Assembly: GCF_033097485.1 (NCBI RefSeq)
Contig: NZ_AP028634.1
Span: forward strand, 797,126-861,125
Direction: 5' to 3'
Origin: Pyrofollis japonicus
GTDB lineage: Archaea > Thermoproteota > Thermoprotei_A > Sulfolobales > Pyrodictiaceae
Length of the DNA: 64,000 bases
The position numbers and the translations under genes were made by a program. Below are positions 25,676 through 34,519 of this stretch, one piece after another. How positions within the stretch are numbered: the first letter of the stretch is position 1; every line of letters begins with the position of its first letter. Below the pieces are notes generated by a model, which ran no database searches, was not told the origin of the DNA, and worked only from the letters and a program-made list of their open reading frames with translations.

Positions 25676-26722
25676 TTAAATAACTATCATCCTGCCAATT
25701 TTTATTGCGAGAAGACTATAGATGATTATAGATGCTGCTGTCGCCGCTCCATAAGATAGTCCGAAGACTCCGTAACCAGTAGCACCGCCCTTGACCATTG
25801 CTCTTGCGACTGTCTCGTAGCCGGCGATCGCTACGCCGCTAAGAAGCGACGCTAGCACTATGCCTACAACACTGTGCCCCATAGCTAGTGCTGCGAGGCC
25901 TGCTAGTATTCCAAAGAGGGGCGGTAATAGCGCCGCAGCCCGGGGTGCACGATCATACAGTGCACCAAGCGGTATTGCTGCGGCTGCGTCGCTGAGCATT
26001 GCTGCTGCGTAAAGCATTGCGAGGACTGCCTTGCTTGGCGATAGTATTATCTTAGCCACTTCTTGGATCGCTATAGGGTTCGCGGTCATGGTTCCCGCCA
26101 AAAATACGTAAAGGGCTGGCCACAATCCACCCTTAAATGACTCGTAGATGCTATGGCGCTTGGGAGTCATAGCTGTTTTAGGATAGAGATCCATAGCATA
26201 GAGGAGCGCGACTACGCTAAAGGCACCGGGGACTGAGAGAACCCATAGCCCATAGTAGCCCATAAAAGCAAGCGCCGCCATCATGGGGCCGAGTACAGCA
26301 CCCACCTGGTCTAGGAGCTCATGTATGCCAAAGACGAGGCCACGTCGCTTACCAGCTATGCTTGAAAGTAGGTAGTCTCGTGCAGGAGATCTCAGCGCTT
26401 TGCCGAACCTCTCAATACTGTAGCCTATGGCTAGCCAGGGCCACCCCTGCACAGCGATAAGTATGCCTACAGGTACTAGCGCGTACCCTGTAATTGTTAG
26501 TAGCCAATATCTTGCAGTAATGTCGGCTATGACTCCTGTAAGCGGGCGCAGACCCCAGGCTATGACCTCTCCTATCCCGACCACTGCTCCAAGCTCGTAG
26601 CTCCTCTCGATAAGAGGTGCTAGGATGCTGCGAAACCCCTCATAGCTCATATCGGCGAGAAGGCTCACAACGCCGAAGATCACAACTATTCTGAGAACCC
26701 TCTTATCGAGAGCCAAGCCCAT
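25676..26722 (-). CDS. MFS-type transporter, short
   Basis: 348 residues with about ten to eleven hydrophobic helices. The loop RFGKALRSPARDYLLSS resembles the conserved R-x-x-GKA-x-R-x-PARD motif of a group of prokaryotic MFS carriers, and GALYDRAPRAAALLP is the helix 8-9 loop. The protein is shorter than most MFS members, and the last helices are compact. The start is ATG 26722. It diverges from the oligopeptide ATPase gene with 116 bases between them. The substrate is unknown. Confidence 0.82.
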   Translation of the reverse strand: MGLALDKRVLRIVVIFGVVSLLADMSYEGFRSILAPLIERSYELGAVVGIGEVIAWGLRPLTGVIADITARYWLLTITGYALVPVGILIAVQGWPWLAIGYSIERFGKALRSPARDYLLSSIAGKRRGLVFGIHELLDQVGAVLGPMMAALAFMGYYGLWVLSVPGAFSVVALLYAMDLYPKTAMTPKRHSIYESFKGGLWPALYVFLAGTMTANPIAIQEVAKIILSPSKAVLAMLYAAAMLSDAAAAIPLGALYDRAPRAAALLPPLFGILAGLAALAMGHSVVGIVLASLLSGVAIAGYETVARAMVKGGATGYGVFGLSYGAATAASIIIYSLLAIKIGRMIVI

Positions 26723-26838
26723 CCGGAAGACCCATGGAGACTGAACCGCATAGCTACGGGAACCTTAAAGATTCCTCCCACGCATACTCTAACCGTGGCA
26801 AGCCGTCCTTGGGCCTGCAAAAGGGTGGTGCCTAGACT

Positions 26839-27828
26839 TTGCCAGCCATACTTGAGGTTCACGGACTACACGTTTACTACTATACACTTCGAGGAATTGT
26901 ACGAGCCGTAGAAGATGTCAGCTTTAAGCTCGAACGCGGAGAGGTCCTCGGCATAGCTGGCGAGAGCGGCTGCGGAAAATCAACGCTTGCATGGGCCCTC
27001 ATGAGGCTCGTTCCGCCCCCTGGCCGCATCGTGAAGGGGCGCATACTGATAGACGGGGAAGACATAACCACTATGAGCGAACTAGAAGTCAGGAAGAAGA
27101 TACGATGGCAGAAAATAAGCATGATATTCCAAGGAGCGATGAACGCCCTCAACCCGGTATACAAGGTATGGGAACAGATAGCTGAGCCACTGATAATACA
27201 TAGAGGGTACAGCAAGGAGGAAGCATACAAGAGAGCAGTAGAAGCCCTCAACATGGTCGGTCTAAGCGAGGACATAGCAAACAGGTATCCACACGAGCTA
27301 AGCGGCGGCCAGAAGCAACGCGTAGTCATAGCAATGGCGTTGATACTGGAGCCGCCAATAGTTATAGCAGACGAGCCCACCACCGCCCTAGACACGATAA
27401 TCCAGGCACAGATACTGAACCTGCTAAAAGAGCTCAAGAACAAGCTCAACATGAGCATAATACTGATAAGCCACGATCTAAGCGTTATAGCCGAACTAGC
27501 CGACAAAGTAGCAATAATGTATGCAGGAAAGATAGTAGAGTATGGACCGAGCGAAGAGGTATACAATCATCCGCAGCACCCATACACACAAGAACTCCTT
27601 AAGGCGATACCAAGGCTAAGGGCCCCACGGATGAAGCTCAACTACATACCTGGCCAGCCACCGGATCTACGAGCACCGCCACCAGGATGCAGATTCCACC
27701 CAAGATGCCCACACGCAATGGACAAGTGCAGGAAAGAACAACCACCGTACTTTGAGGTAGGGCCAGGCCACTACGCAGCATGCTGGCTACATGAAGGAAA
27801 GCCTGCAAAAGAGAAACCATTTGAGTAA
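26839..27828 (+). CDS. oligopeptide/dipeptide ABC transporter ATPase (OppD/DppD type), orphan
   Basis: 329 residues. It has Walker A GESGCGKST, Q-loop FQGAMNALNP, signature LSGGQKQR, Walker B PIVIADEPTTALD, and the C-terminal oligopeptide extension. Four cysteines in that extension (in CRFHPRCPHAMDKC and AACWL) match the [4Fe-4S] cluster site found in some Dpp/Opp ATPases. OppD proteins pair with an OppF ATPase, two permeases and a binding protein. None is in this window, so the rest of the importer must be elsewhere. It starts with TTG 26839 after GGTGGTG. Confidence 0.9.
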   Translation: MPAILEVHGLHVYYYTLRGIVRAVEDVSFKLERGEVLGIAGESGCGKSTLAWALMRLVPPPGRIVKGRILIDGEDITTMSELEVRKKIRWQKISMIFQGAMNALNPVYKVWEQIAEPLIIHRGYSKEEAYKRAVEALNMVGLSEDIANRYPHELSGGQKQRVVIAMALILEPPIVIADEPTTALDTIIQAQILNLLKELKNKLNMSIILISHDLSVIAELADKVAIMYAGKIVEYGPSEEVYNHPQHPYTQELLKAIPRLRAPRMKLNYIPGQPPDLRAPPPGCRFHPRCPHAMDKCRKEQPPYFEVGPGHYAACWLHEGKPAKEKPFE

Positions 27829-28064
27829 GCTAACGTAGAAATCATAGTATGATTATTAAAGAAGCACTAGGCCTACACATCTATAGCGATGCAAGACTTC
27901 GCATTCCGGTCTCCTCTCTAGACGTGCACTTTTTTAGTACAAAAGATACGCAAAACACGCTACGCTTATGTCACAGTACGAGATGTAACCACGCTAAGAT
28001 CTATTACAATCCTAGACTATGTGGCAAAATGCGTTAGACGACAAAGAGGACTAACAACACGGCA

Positions 28065-28074
28065 ACTATATAAG
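28065..28074 (+). promoter_or_regulatory. TATA box before the GC-rich ncRNA candidate
   Basis: ACTATATAAG is a near-ideal archaeal TATA box and has no protein gene within reach downstream. It predicts transcription from about 28095, just before the GC-rich structured stretch. Confidence 0.55.
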
Positions 28075-28094
28075 TTCATTTATTTAGCAAACAA

Positions 28095-28195
28095 ATCGAA
28101 AAGTGTGAAGGGCTGGCGGCCTCCAGCCGGTCCCGGGGTCACAGCGCCGCCCGGGATTCTTCGGCGGTCTCGCCCCGGGTGTCGGCCACTCTTTA
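28095..28195 (+). ncRNA. putative structured non-coding RNA, GC-rich
   Basis: A 90-base GC-rich island stands out in an AT-rich intergenic stretch, which in hyperthermophiles usually marks stable RNA. It can form a 6-bp hairpin (GGCTGG 28111-28116 with CCAGCC 28123-28128). It can also form a 7-bp stem (CCCGGGG 28132-28138 with CCCCGGG 28173-28179) enclosing an inner hairpin (CGCCG 28145 with CGGCG 28162), and a short closing pair AGTG/CACT (28102, 28187). A TATA box lies 26 bases before the predicted 5' end, and CTTTATATTT follows as a T-rich terminator. It does not match tRNA, SRP, RNase P or an obvious H/ACA layout. Confidence 0.55.
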
Positions 28196-28215
28196 TATTT
28201 AGGGGCTAGCTTAAG

Positions 28216-28803
28216 TTAAGTGTCTCGCTTCCTGCGCGGAAGAGCCTTGTAGCCAACAGCTAGTCGTTGTGCAACAGTTATCCATGCTAGTACTACAAGG
28301 AGCCAGTAAAGGATAGCTGCAACATGTCCGCCTATGGCTGCTTGTACGAGTAGCACTATTATTTGTGCGACCAGCCGGTCTGCTCGCTCTAGGAGCCCTA
28401 CTCCTTCCATGCTCTGGCCTACGAGGGCCTCGTATCTAGCTCTTGCATAGCTGGTTATGAGGGCTGCAGAGAGGAATAGGATTACTGCTTCAGCGGGATA
28501 TCCTAGCATGTAGAAGCCTAGAGCGTAAAAGGTATCCGCTATGCGGTCAAGCATGCTATCTAGGAAGGCGCCCTTGGGGCCTGCTTCTCCTCGGAGACGG
28601 GCCACTGCACCGTCAAGTGCGTCTAGTATTCCGCTTAGCGCGAGGAACACCGCAGCAACAAGGGGGCCTAGGCTGACAGACAAGAGGAATAAAATGGCAC
28701 CGATTAGCCCTATTACAGTGTAGAAGTCTGCCGGAAGCACTGCTAGCTTGCCTGCTAATACTGTTAGGATTCCAGATACTTTGCTCCTCAGCCTTGTAAG
28801 CAT
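28216..28803 (-). CDS. CDP-alcohol phosphatidyltransferase (archaetidylinositol-phosphate synthase type)
   Basis: Integral membrane enzyme that swaps CMP from CDP-archaeol for a polar alcohol, building archaeal phospholipid headgroups. The motif is complete: D-x2-DG-x2-AR-x8-G-x3-D-x3-D, seen as LDALDGAVARLRGE and GAFLDSMLDRIAD. About five to six hydrophobic helices fill its 195 residues, the usual size. The acceptor, probably inositol-1-phosphate, is inferred from archaeal relatives. It starts at ATG 28803, 12 bases after the NurA gene, and may be in its operon. Confidence 0.85.
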   Translation of the reverse strand: MLTRLRSKVSGILTVLAGKLAVLPADFYTVIGLIGAILFLLSVSLGPLVAAVFLALSGILDALDGAVARLRGEAGPKGAFLDSMLDRIADTFYALGFYMLGYPAEAVILFLSAALITSYARARYEALVGQSMEGVGLLERADRLVAQIIVLLVQAAIGGHVAAILYWLLVVLAWITVAQRLAVGYKALPRRKRDT

Positions 28804-28815
28804 TCATTTCACCCA

Positions 28816-29913
28816 CTATGGGGCCTCATCGGAGAAGAATGCTACGAGGCTTGCGAGTTCAGGCTCTGCTGCGAGCCGTGTAAGCGCCTCACGATAGATA
28901 AGAGTGGCGACACTTCGCGGTATATGCGACTTCTCATGGGCTAATTGCACGGCTAAGGGTACATGGTGCCCAGGCATTATTAAGCCTTGAACTATTTGAG
29001 CAGTGTCTTCAAGTGCTTCAAACTGGTCCTCGCCGTCACTAATGGCTACCTCGACTCTGAGAGGCCTCCCGCTGCCACGCGAGAAAGTGTAGTACGTGAT
29101 TATTCGGAGACCGCGCGCCTCGTACCTATTGATGATTTCCTTAGTGAGGACTGGTGTAAAGGGCCCTATACAGACATGTGTTCCACTAATGATGTTGGAG
29201 AGCATTACAAGTATTTCGTCATCGCTTAGATCCCTCAATACCTCGTACTCCTTAGGAATTACCGAGCTGAGCAAATGTTCTCCACTAATCCGCTTAACTA
29301 TGCCTATTACGGCTGCCCCGTTGTAGACAAGCTCGCTTATCAACTTTGACCGCAGTTCGTGAAAATCCTGGTTACTTGTTATGCCTATTCTCTTTGCTTC
29401 TTCGCCAAGCCTAGTCCAAGCCTCCTCTGGGAGCAGTGTTGGCGGGTCAATTATTGGGCCATCAAGCATTAGCACTGGAATGCGCCTAGATAGTGCCTCG
29501 CGCAGAGAAAGCGTCTCCAGCAAGAGCATTCCCGCCTCTGCAACACTATCGACGAGGAACCCGGAGGGATCATGCACCTCATAGGCGTCCGCGCCTGGAT
29601 ACGATATGTTTACTTTCTCGGAGCGCATACCGCTTGGTAGTTCAACTAGAGCCGTGGCAGCGAGTACGAGGTAGCGCCCGAGCCCGCTGCGAATAACTTG
29701 TCTCGAGCCGTCAAGTCCTGCGACGTGTAGGTCATCGCGGTATTTGCGCACCGCGATGAACAGCCCCTTTTCCCTCAATGATCTAATCAGCGACTCTGCG
29801 TCACGTATGGCGTTTCTAAATCCTTGTATTCTTTGGCGAAGCCTGCTAACAGCTTTTTCTACTAGCTTCTGGTATAACTCGTCCTCGCTGCCAGCTACGT
29901 GTTGCTCACTCAT
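28816..29913 (-). CDS. nurA: NurA 5'-3' nuclease
   Basis: 365-residue nuclease of the archaeal double-strand-break resection machinery, working with HerA and Mre11-Rad50. The N-terminus reads VAGLDGSRQV with the metal aspartate at D68, and VLMLDGPIIDPP supplies a further acidic residue. The C-terminal VPLAVQLAHEKSHIP region is as in family members. It lies 16 bases downstream of herA in the same direction, the classic archaeal herA-nurA arrangement, although the mre11-rad50 genes are not in this window. Confidence 0.93.
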   Translation of the reverse strand: MSEQHVAGSEDELYQKLVEKAVSRLRQRIQGFRNAIRDAESLIRSLREKGLFIAVRKYRDDLHVAGLDGSRQVIRSGLGRYLVLAATALVELPSGMRSEKVNISYPGADAYEVHDPSGFLVDSVAEAGMLLLETLSLREALSRRIPVLMLDGPIIDPPTLLPEEAWTRLGEEAKRIGITSNQDFHELRSKLISELVYNGAAVIGIVKRISGEHLLSSVIPKEYEVLRDLSDDEILVMLSNIISGTHVCIGPFTPVLTKEIINRYEARGLRIITYYTFSRGSGRPLRVEVAISDGEDQFEALEDTAQIVQGLIMPGHHVPLAVQLAHEKSHIPRSVATLIYREALTRLAAEPELASLVAFFSDEAP

Positions 29914-29929
29914 ACTCGGTCACCCCTCA

Positions 29930-31585
29930 CTAGCTCCTTTTCTTCGAGTAAAGGTTTCTCAGCGTCTCGACGACCCTCGTCCTCCCCATAACGTGACCTA
30001 CTTTCCTCTTACCCGTCCTCACAAGGACAGGAAATCCCAACACATTCATCTGTCCATGAACGAGCGCAACACCGCGTGGAAGCTTGGGAAGGCGCTTCTC
30101 TAAGGGCTTGGGGAGGCCCCCAGCAGCTCTTGAAACGAAGGACACATCGTCCACTGGAAGCCTATACACTATCCAAGTGTTAATCATAGAGGCTACAACG
30201 GGGTCAACGAACACCGGGCGCTGACTTACTAGTAGCAAGCTTATTCCAAACTTCCTTCCCTGTGTCGCTATAAGTGCTAGATAGTCTCTCGCAAGGCTCC
30301 ACGATACTGGGTACGTCTTCGGGTTTGGAGCATAGTTCTGTGCCTCCTCTATTACCAAGAGGAGGTAGCGCTCACGCCCCGAGACCTTGTAGTCTGTGAA
30401 CGCCTTGTAGAGCAACCTAAGGAGGTATGCTACAACGAGCTGTCTGACCGGGAGAGGAACACCTGGGGCACCTTCTGCGGAGAAATCGAGTATGGCCATA
30501 CCCGGACCGCTTACTAGTTCATCGACAAAGCCTGGGCCGAGGCTAGGCTTCGTTGATACTATTCCATAGTTTTCTACTAGGTCTCTGTGGAACTTCTCGA
30601 TAGCCGCATGTATAGCCCTAGCAGTCTGAGCATGTATGACCGCATCGCGGCCCCGGCTGAGAGCCGCTAGCTCCTCATATACCTCGTTGACCCGGTTAAC
30701 GAGGAGCTCGGTAAAGCCATAAACGCCTTCGAATTCACGTAATACTCTTTCGAGCCCAGCTACTTGGAGTTCGTTTAGCTCTACTCCGCCGGATTTGTAG
30801 GCAACTATGAACTCGGCTATCTCTCTCGCCGTGAAGACGTCGAGTGTTATAGTGATTGGTACTGTGTAGGGCTTGTAGCGGGCAGGGCTAAGAGGATATA
30901 CTAGTCTCTTCACGAACTTGTATTCGCCGACGCTGCCCCCTCTTACGAATACTTGGTGGTAGTCCAGGTAGTCACCGTTGGCATCAATGATGAGGGCTGG
31001 CAGAGCGGCTCTTTCTCCCTCGCCGACACTTATAGATGATAAGAGTTCGAGCAAGTAGCCTACTCCGTAGCTCTTACCACTCCCGGTTTCACCAAAAACA
31101 CCGATATGCATAGTTATGTTTTCCACATCAAGCGGTGCTCCAACATTGCTGTAGCCCAGTAGTTCTCCGAAGATAATTATGCCCGGCTCGCCAGGCTGTA
31201 GCCCAAGCATATTCATAATTTCTTTTCCTTCAAGAAGTCTCACGTAGTCTCCTGGTAGAGGTGGGCGTGAAGGCTCCTCAAGGCCTCTCGGCCCCTTCTT
31301 CCCGAGGATCGTGAGCGAGGCAAGCATGTATCTTCGGGCAATGTTATCAAGTAGCTCTGGCCTTACGCCTCTACGCCGCGCCTCAGACCATATGTCGCCC
31401 TCCGAGTAGAACTCGTGAACAGGTCGTAGCTCGTCAACCCTAGCAAGCAACTGTTCTCTGCCGCGTTCAGCATCTATTACGACCAACATACCTTCTCGGA
31501 GTATCTGCTCGCCCTTCTCCGTCAGCTGTACGCGGGCCTCGCTACTCGTTGAGCCGCTAAGCACTACGCCTACAATTATCGCCAT
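29930..31585 (-). CDS. herA: HerA hexameric DNA translocase
   Basis: 551-residue FtsK/HerA-class bipolar helicase that drives DNA into NurA during end resection. An N-terminal HAS-barrel domain covers the first 140 residues. Walker A is GETGSGKS at residues 165-172, and Walker B is LLLVIEEAQNYAP near residue 390, with the downstream RKFGISLLLVSQRP arginine-bearing segment. The start is ATG 31585, preceded by GAGG. A frame open for 27 more codons upstream has no ribosome site and would run into the flavodiiron promoter region. It diverges from the flavodiiron gene. Confidence 0.93.
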   Translation of the reverse strand: MAIIVGVVLSGSTSSEARVQLTEKGEQILREGMLVVIDAERGREQLLARVDELRPVHEFYSEGDIWSEARRRGVRPELLDNIARRYMLASLTILGKKGPRGLEEPSRPPLPGDYVRLLEGKEIMNMLGLQPGEPGIIIFGELLGYSNVGAPLDVENITMHIGVFGETGSGKSYGVGYLLELLSSISVGEGERAALPALIIDANGDYLDYHQVFVRGGSVGEYKFVKRLVYPLSPARYKPYTVPITITLDVFTAREIAEFIVAYKSGGVELNELQVAGLERVLREFEGVYGFTELLVNRVNEVYEELAALSRGRDAVIHAQTARAIHAAIEKFHRDLVENYGIVSTKPSLGPGFVDELVSGPGMAILDFSAEGAPGVPLPVRQLVVAYLLRLLYKAFTDYKVSGRERYLLLVIEEAQNYAPNPKTYPVSWSLARDYLALIATQGRKFGISLLLVSQRPVFVDPVVASMINTWIVYRLPVDDVSFVSRAAGGLPKPLEKRLPKLPRGVALVHGQMNVLGFPVLVRTGKRKVGHVMGRTRVVETLRNLYSKKRS

Positions 31586-31683
31586 GGCTTGGTCCTCGAG
31601 GGGTGGAGTCCAATCAGACTCGTCTCTACAGCCAGGAATTAAGAGCACTGGGTTATGAAAGCTCAATAGAGGCGAGGCAGGGG

Positions 31684-31723
31684 TTTATAGACTGTCATCG
31701 TTCTCACAGTATTCCTCGGAGGA
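31684..31723 (+). promoter_or_regulatory. TATA box and ribosome site of the flavodiiron gene
   Basis: TTTATAG (31684-31690) followed 28 bases later by GGAGGA (31718-31723), then ATG at 31729. This places the start at 31729. The 42 upstream in-frame codons are not part of the protein. Confidence 0.6.
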
Positions 31724-31728
31724 GTGTT

Positions 31729-32946
31729 ATGCAAAAAACTTATCCATGTAATGGCGGAGAAATTGTCGTCTCAAAGCTCCATGATAATGTTTACATGCTT
31801 CGCGTCAACGATCGTAGGATAAGGTTCTTTGAAGCCCTCTGGGAGATTCCGGAAGGAATAACATACAACACATACCTTGTTATCGGAGAAGAAAAGACCG
31901 TTCTTCTTGATACAGTTAAGGCCGAGTTCAGTGACTGCTTCATGGAGGCGCTTAGCTCGCTTACATCGATAAATGATATTGATGGCATAGTTGTTCATCA
32001 CAGCGAGCCGGATCACAGTGGGGCCTTACCAGCCCTGCTAAGCAAGAGGGGCGATGTCGTAGTCTATTCGCATCCTATAGCTAGGCGCATTATAGAAAAC
32101 ACGTTCAATATTAGGCTCTCAAAGCACGTTTCGCTGAAGGATGGTCTACGCATAGACCTCGGCGGAGACAACACGCTAGAATTCATATCCACGCCGTGGC
32201 TTCACTGGCCAGATACATATATGAGCATCCTATCACCAAGCAGGATCTTGTTCAGCGGCGACGCTTTCGGTGCCTACTCTATACCAGAGGAACTAGTTGA
32301 CGACAATGTTGATTTCAAGAAATATGAGTGGTTCATGCGAAAATACTTCGCCACAGTAATAGGTGCTTATCGTGGATGGGTCGCTAAAGGCGTATCAAAG
32401 CTTATGCCTCGGCGAAAAGACTTCAACACAATTGCACCCCTCCACGGCCTCGTGCTGAGGAAACACGTTGACGACGCACTAAGCCTCTACGAGGCATGGG
32501 GACTACAGAGGCATGCTGAGAAGAAGGCACTCGTAGTCTACGCAAGCATGTACGGCACTGTCGAGAAAGCCGCAAAAAGAGTTGCTGAAATGCTGAGAGA
32601 GAAAGGCTTCACAGTAAAGATCTATGGGTTCAACGATAAGGATAGAGCACCCATCTCTGACGTCATAGGCGATGCTATTGATTCCGGGATATGGGTTATC
32701 GGAGCAGCAACATACGAGGCCTCTGTAATGCCCCTCATGGAGTACGTCACGATGCTGCTCTGCGAGAAAGCTGCAGGAGGCCAACGAGTACTAATAATAA
32801 GCAGCTATGGCTGGGGAGGAGCTGCTGCAAAGAAGCTCACAGAGAAGCTCAACGCATTCAAAGTCGATGTGAGAGGGATTATCGAGAACCCTGGGACTAT
32901 AAAAGATGAGGAAATAGAAGATGCTGTGACGAAGCTCATCAGCTAG
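31729..32946 (+). CDS. flavodiiron protein (oxygen/NO reductase, F420H2-oxidase type)
   Basis: Reduces O2 to water (or NO to N2O) in strict anaerobes. The metallo-beta-lactamase-like diiron domain has HxExDH at H91, E93, D95, H96 (HHSEPDHSG), then LHWPDT, SGDAFG and the last ligand in PLHGL. A C-terminal flavodoxin domain starts at about residue 265 with VYASMYGTVEKAA, the FMN loop. Its 405 residues match the common A-class layout. The electron donor (rubredoxin, F420H2 or another) is not encoded beside it. It converges on the primase-like gene with a 4-base overlap. Confidence 0.92.
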   Translation: MQKTYPCNGGEIVVSKLHDNVYMLRVNDRRIRFFEALWEIPEGITYNTYLVIGEEKTVLLDTVKAEFSDCFMEALSSLTSINDIDGIVVHHSEPDHSGALPALLSKRGDVVVYSHPIARRIIENTFNIRLSKHVSLKDGLRIDLGGDNTLEFISTPWLHWPDTYMSILSPSRILFSGDAFGAYSIPEELVDDNVDFKKYEWFMRKYFATVIGAYRGWVAKGVSKLMPRRKDFNTIAPLHGLVLRKHVDDALSLYEAWGLQRHAEKKALVVYASMYGTVEKAAKRVAEMLREKGFTVKIYGFNDKDRAPISDVIGDAIDSGIWVIGAATYEASVMPLMEYVTMLLCEKAAGGQRVLIISSYGWGGAAAKKLTEKLNAFKVDVRGIIENPGTIKDEEIEDAVTKLIS

Positions 32947-34379
32947 GCTCTTTCAGAGCCTTCTCTGTTATCGTTTTCGCTCTTCTTTCGACCTCCTATA
33001 AAGTCGAGTATCGATTTTCTTTTCTCCTCTTTACCTAGAAGTATCTTCTCGACAAATGTGTCGCGCACTGGGAGGTAGACTTCCTGGTAGAATTTCTGTG
33101 GATCACGGAGAACGCTTCGCGGAAACTTGGAAACATATTCCAGTGCCTTTCTCCATACCTGTGCCCAGGGCATTAGGGCTTCAAACTTGGCTTTAATCTG
33201 GCGATCAAAGTCCTCGGGGCGCTGCTCTTTCCCACCCATCTCGAAGTATCCGTTAGGCCCAACGGGTACCTCCTCGCCAAGCGCCTTTACGAACTTCTTC
33301 TCCTGCAGAGACTTGGCCTGTCTCGAAGCTGCTACTCTTCCATAGCGCCCACTAGGCCCATAGTACTTTGCCCATGCATAGAATATTGCACGGTTAAGCC
33401 CAAAGCTCTTAGCCTTGTCAAGGTCGCCGGTTAAGAGGTAGTAACGGGCGGCCTGCAGTAGGGCCATGACCTCGAAGCGCCCGATCCTCGGCTTCTCTCC
33501 CGCCTCTGTGACGCCTTGTTCCCGGGTGCTTTGGATAGATACTACTTGGCGCCTTGTCTTCAGCCCCTTCCAGAGCTTGTAGCGCAGCCCTAGCTTCTTC
33601 ACGGCCTCCTCTGCGAGGGCATCAGCCTCGCCTTCCTTGTATTGTTTCCACGCGTATGCCTGGTGCTTGAAGTTGCTTGGCCTAGCCCATTCTATGTCAA
33701 ATTCGTCAAGCTTGTCTGGAGTAAACACAACCGCGACCAGATCGTGCTCACGGTGCAGCGAGAGTGGTGCTGTGAAGACTCTCTTAACATCCATTATGTT
33801 CTCTACCTTTAGGATGCCGCCGCTCCTCTTAGCCAGCTCTATTAGCCTGTGCCTCGTCTCCAAGAGAATGTACTCGACGACGGCGTAGGCTGCGTTAAAG
33901 GGGTGTATGTTTTCCCGCAGGCTCTGAGAGAAAGCGTTCTCATTTATATGGACGTGTATGCCCTCGCCGCTCCAAACAAGGTATACTGAGTGCTTTACGC
34001 CGTGCTCCTCAAGGGCCGATACTATTATCTTCGCTGCCTCTACGGCGAAACGCCACTTATCAATACTCGCGTCAATGTCCCACGAGGGCGTCGTTGCAAC
34101 AATGTTGCCGGGGTTTTCTAGGTCATTATCGCTCTCCAGCCTTGAGTATATATTTACGGAGCCATAGATGGTCCGTATCACGCTCTTATACCTAATGACT
34201 AGTCTACGCAAGTCCTCTGGGCCACGAACCCTTAAAGGGCGACCGGGCCCCATGTGCCGGATAAAGATGTTCTCTTCTCCCTTTTTGCCGGCAACAGCAA
34301 CCCATCTTCCCTGGAGCCATTCAGCCATCTCTGCTAACACTCCTCCGCGCAAATAGTGTTCCACTGGGTTTACTCCCAC
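32943..34379 (-). CDS. archaeo-eukaryotic primase-like (PriS-related) protein, unknown role
   Basis: 478 residues with the three signatures of the AEP fold. Metal pair D101/D103 is in SWDIDAS, H142/H144 is in SGEGIHVHI, and a PriS-like third motif with RVFTAPLSLHREHDLVA follows, near D197 and H209. True crenarchaeal PriS is about 330 residues, so this is a distinct, longer relative. Its basic C-terminal 200 residues have no domain I recognise. GTG 34379 is chosen because GGAGGTG lies nine bases upstream. The frame stays open to TTG 34412. It has no replication neighbour and could be a PrimPol or repair polymerase. Confidence 0.7.
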   Translation of the reverse strand: MGVNPVEHYLRGGVLAEMAEWLQGRWVAVAGKKGEENIFIRHMGPGRPLRVRGPEDLRRLVIRYKSVIRTIYGSVNIYSRLESDNDLENPGNIVATTPSWDIDASIDKWRFAVEAAKIIVSALEEHGVKHSVYLVWSGEGIHVHINENAFSQSLRENIHPFNAAYAVVEYILLETRHRLIELAKRSGGILKVENIMDVKRVFTAPLSLHREHDLVAVVFTPDKLDEFDIEWARPSNFKHQAYAWKQYKEGEADALAEEAVKKLGLRYKLWKGLKTRRQVVSIQSTREQGVTEAGEKPRIGRFEVMALLQAARYYLLTGDLDKAKSFGLNRAIFYAWAKYYGPSGRYGRVAASRQAKSLQEKKFVKALGEEVPVGPNGYFEMGGKEQRPEDFDRQIKAKFEALMPWAQVWRKALEYVSKFPRSVLRDPQKFYQEVYLPVRDTFVEKILLGKEEKRKSILDFIGGRKKSENDNREGSERA

Positions 34380-34519
34380 CGGGTCAGCCACCTCCTTCCC
34401 AGATCGAATCAATATTAGCTGACGCTCCGTGTAAGTGTGGTAGGGGTCTTGCCTCTAGGATTTGGCGGAGGACACCGCCGCTGCCCCTTAGGACAGCAAT
34501 TATTTGAAGGGGCTCAGCA

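Noticed and set aside
31586-31666. 27-codon N-terminal extension of HerA
   Set aside because: No ribosome site, composition unlike HerA, and ATG 31585 has GAGG upstream.
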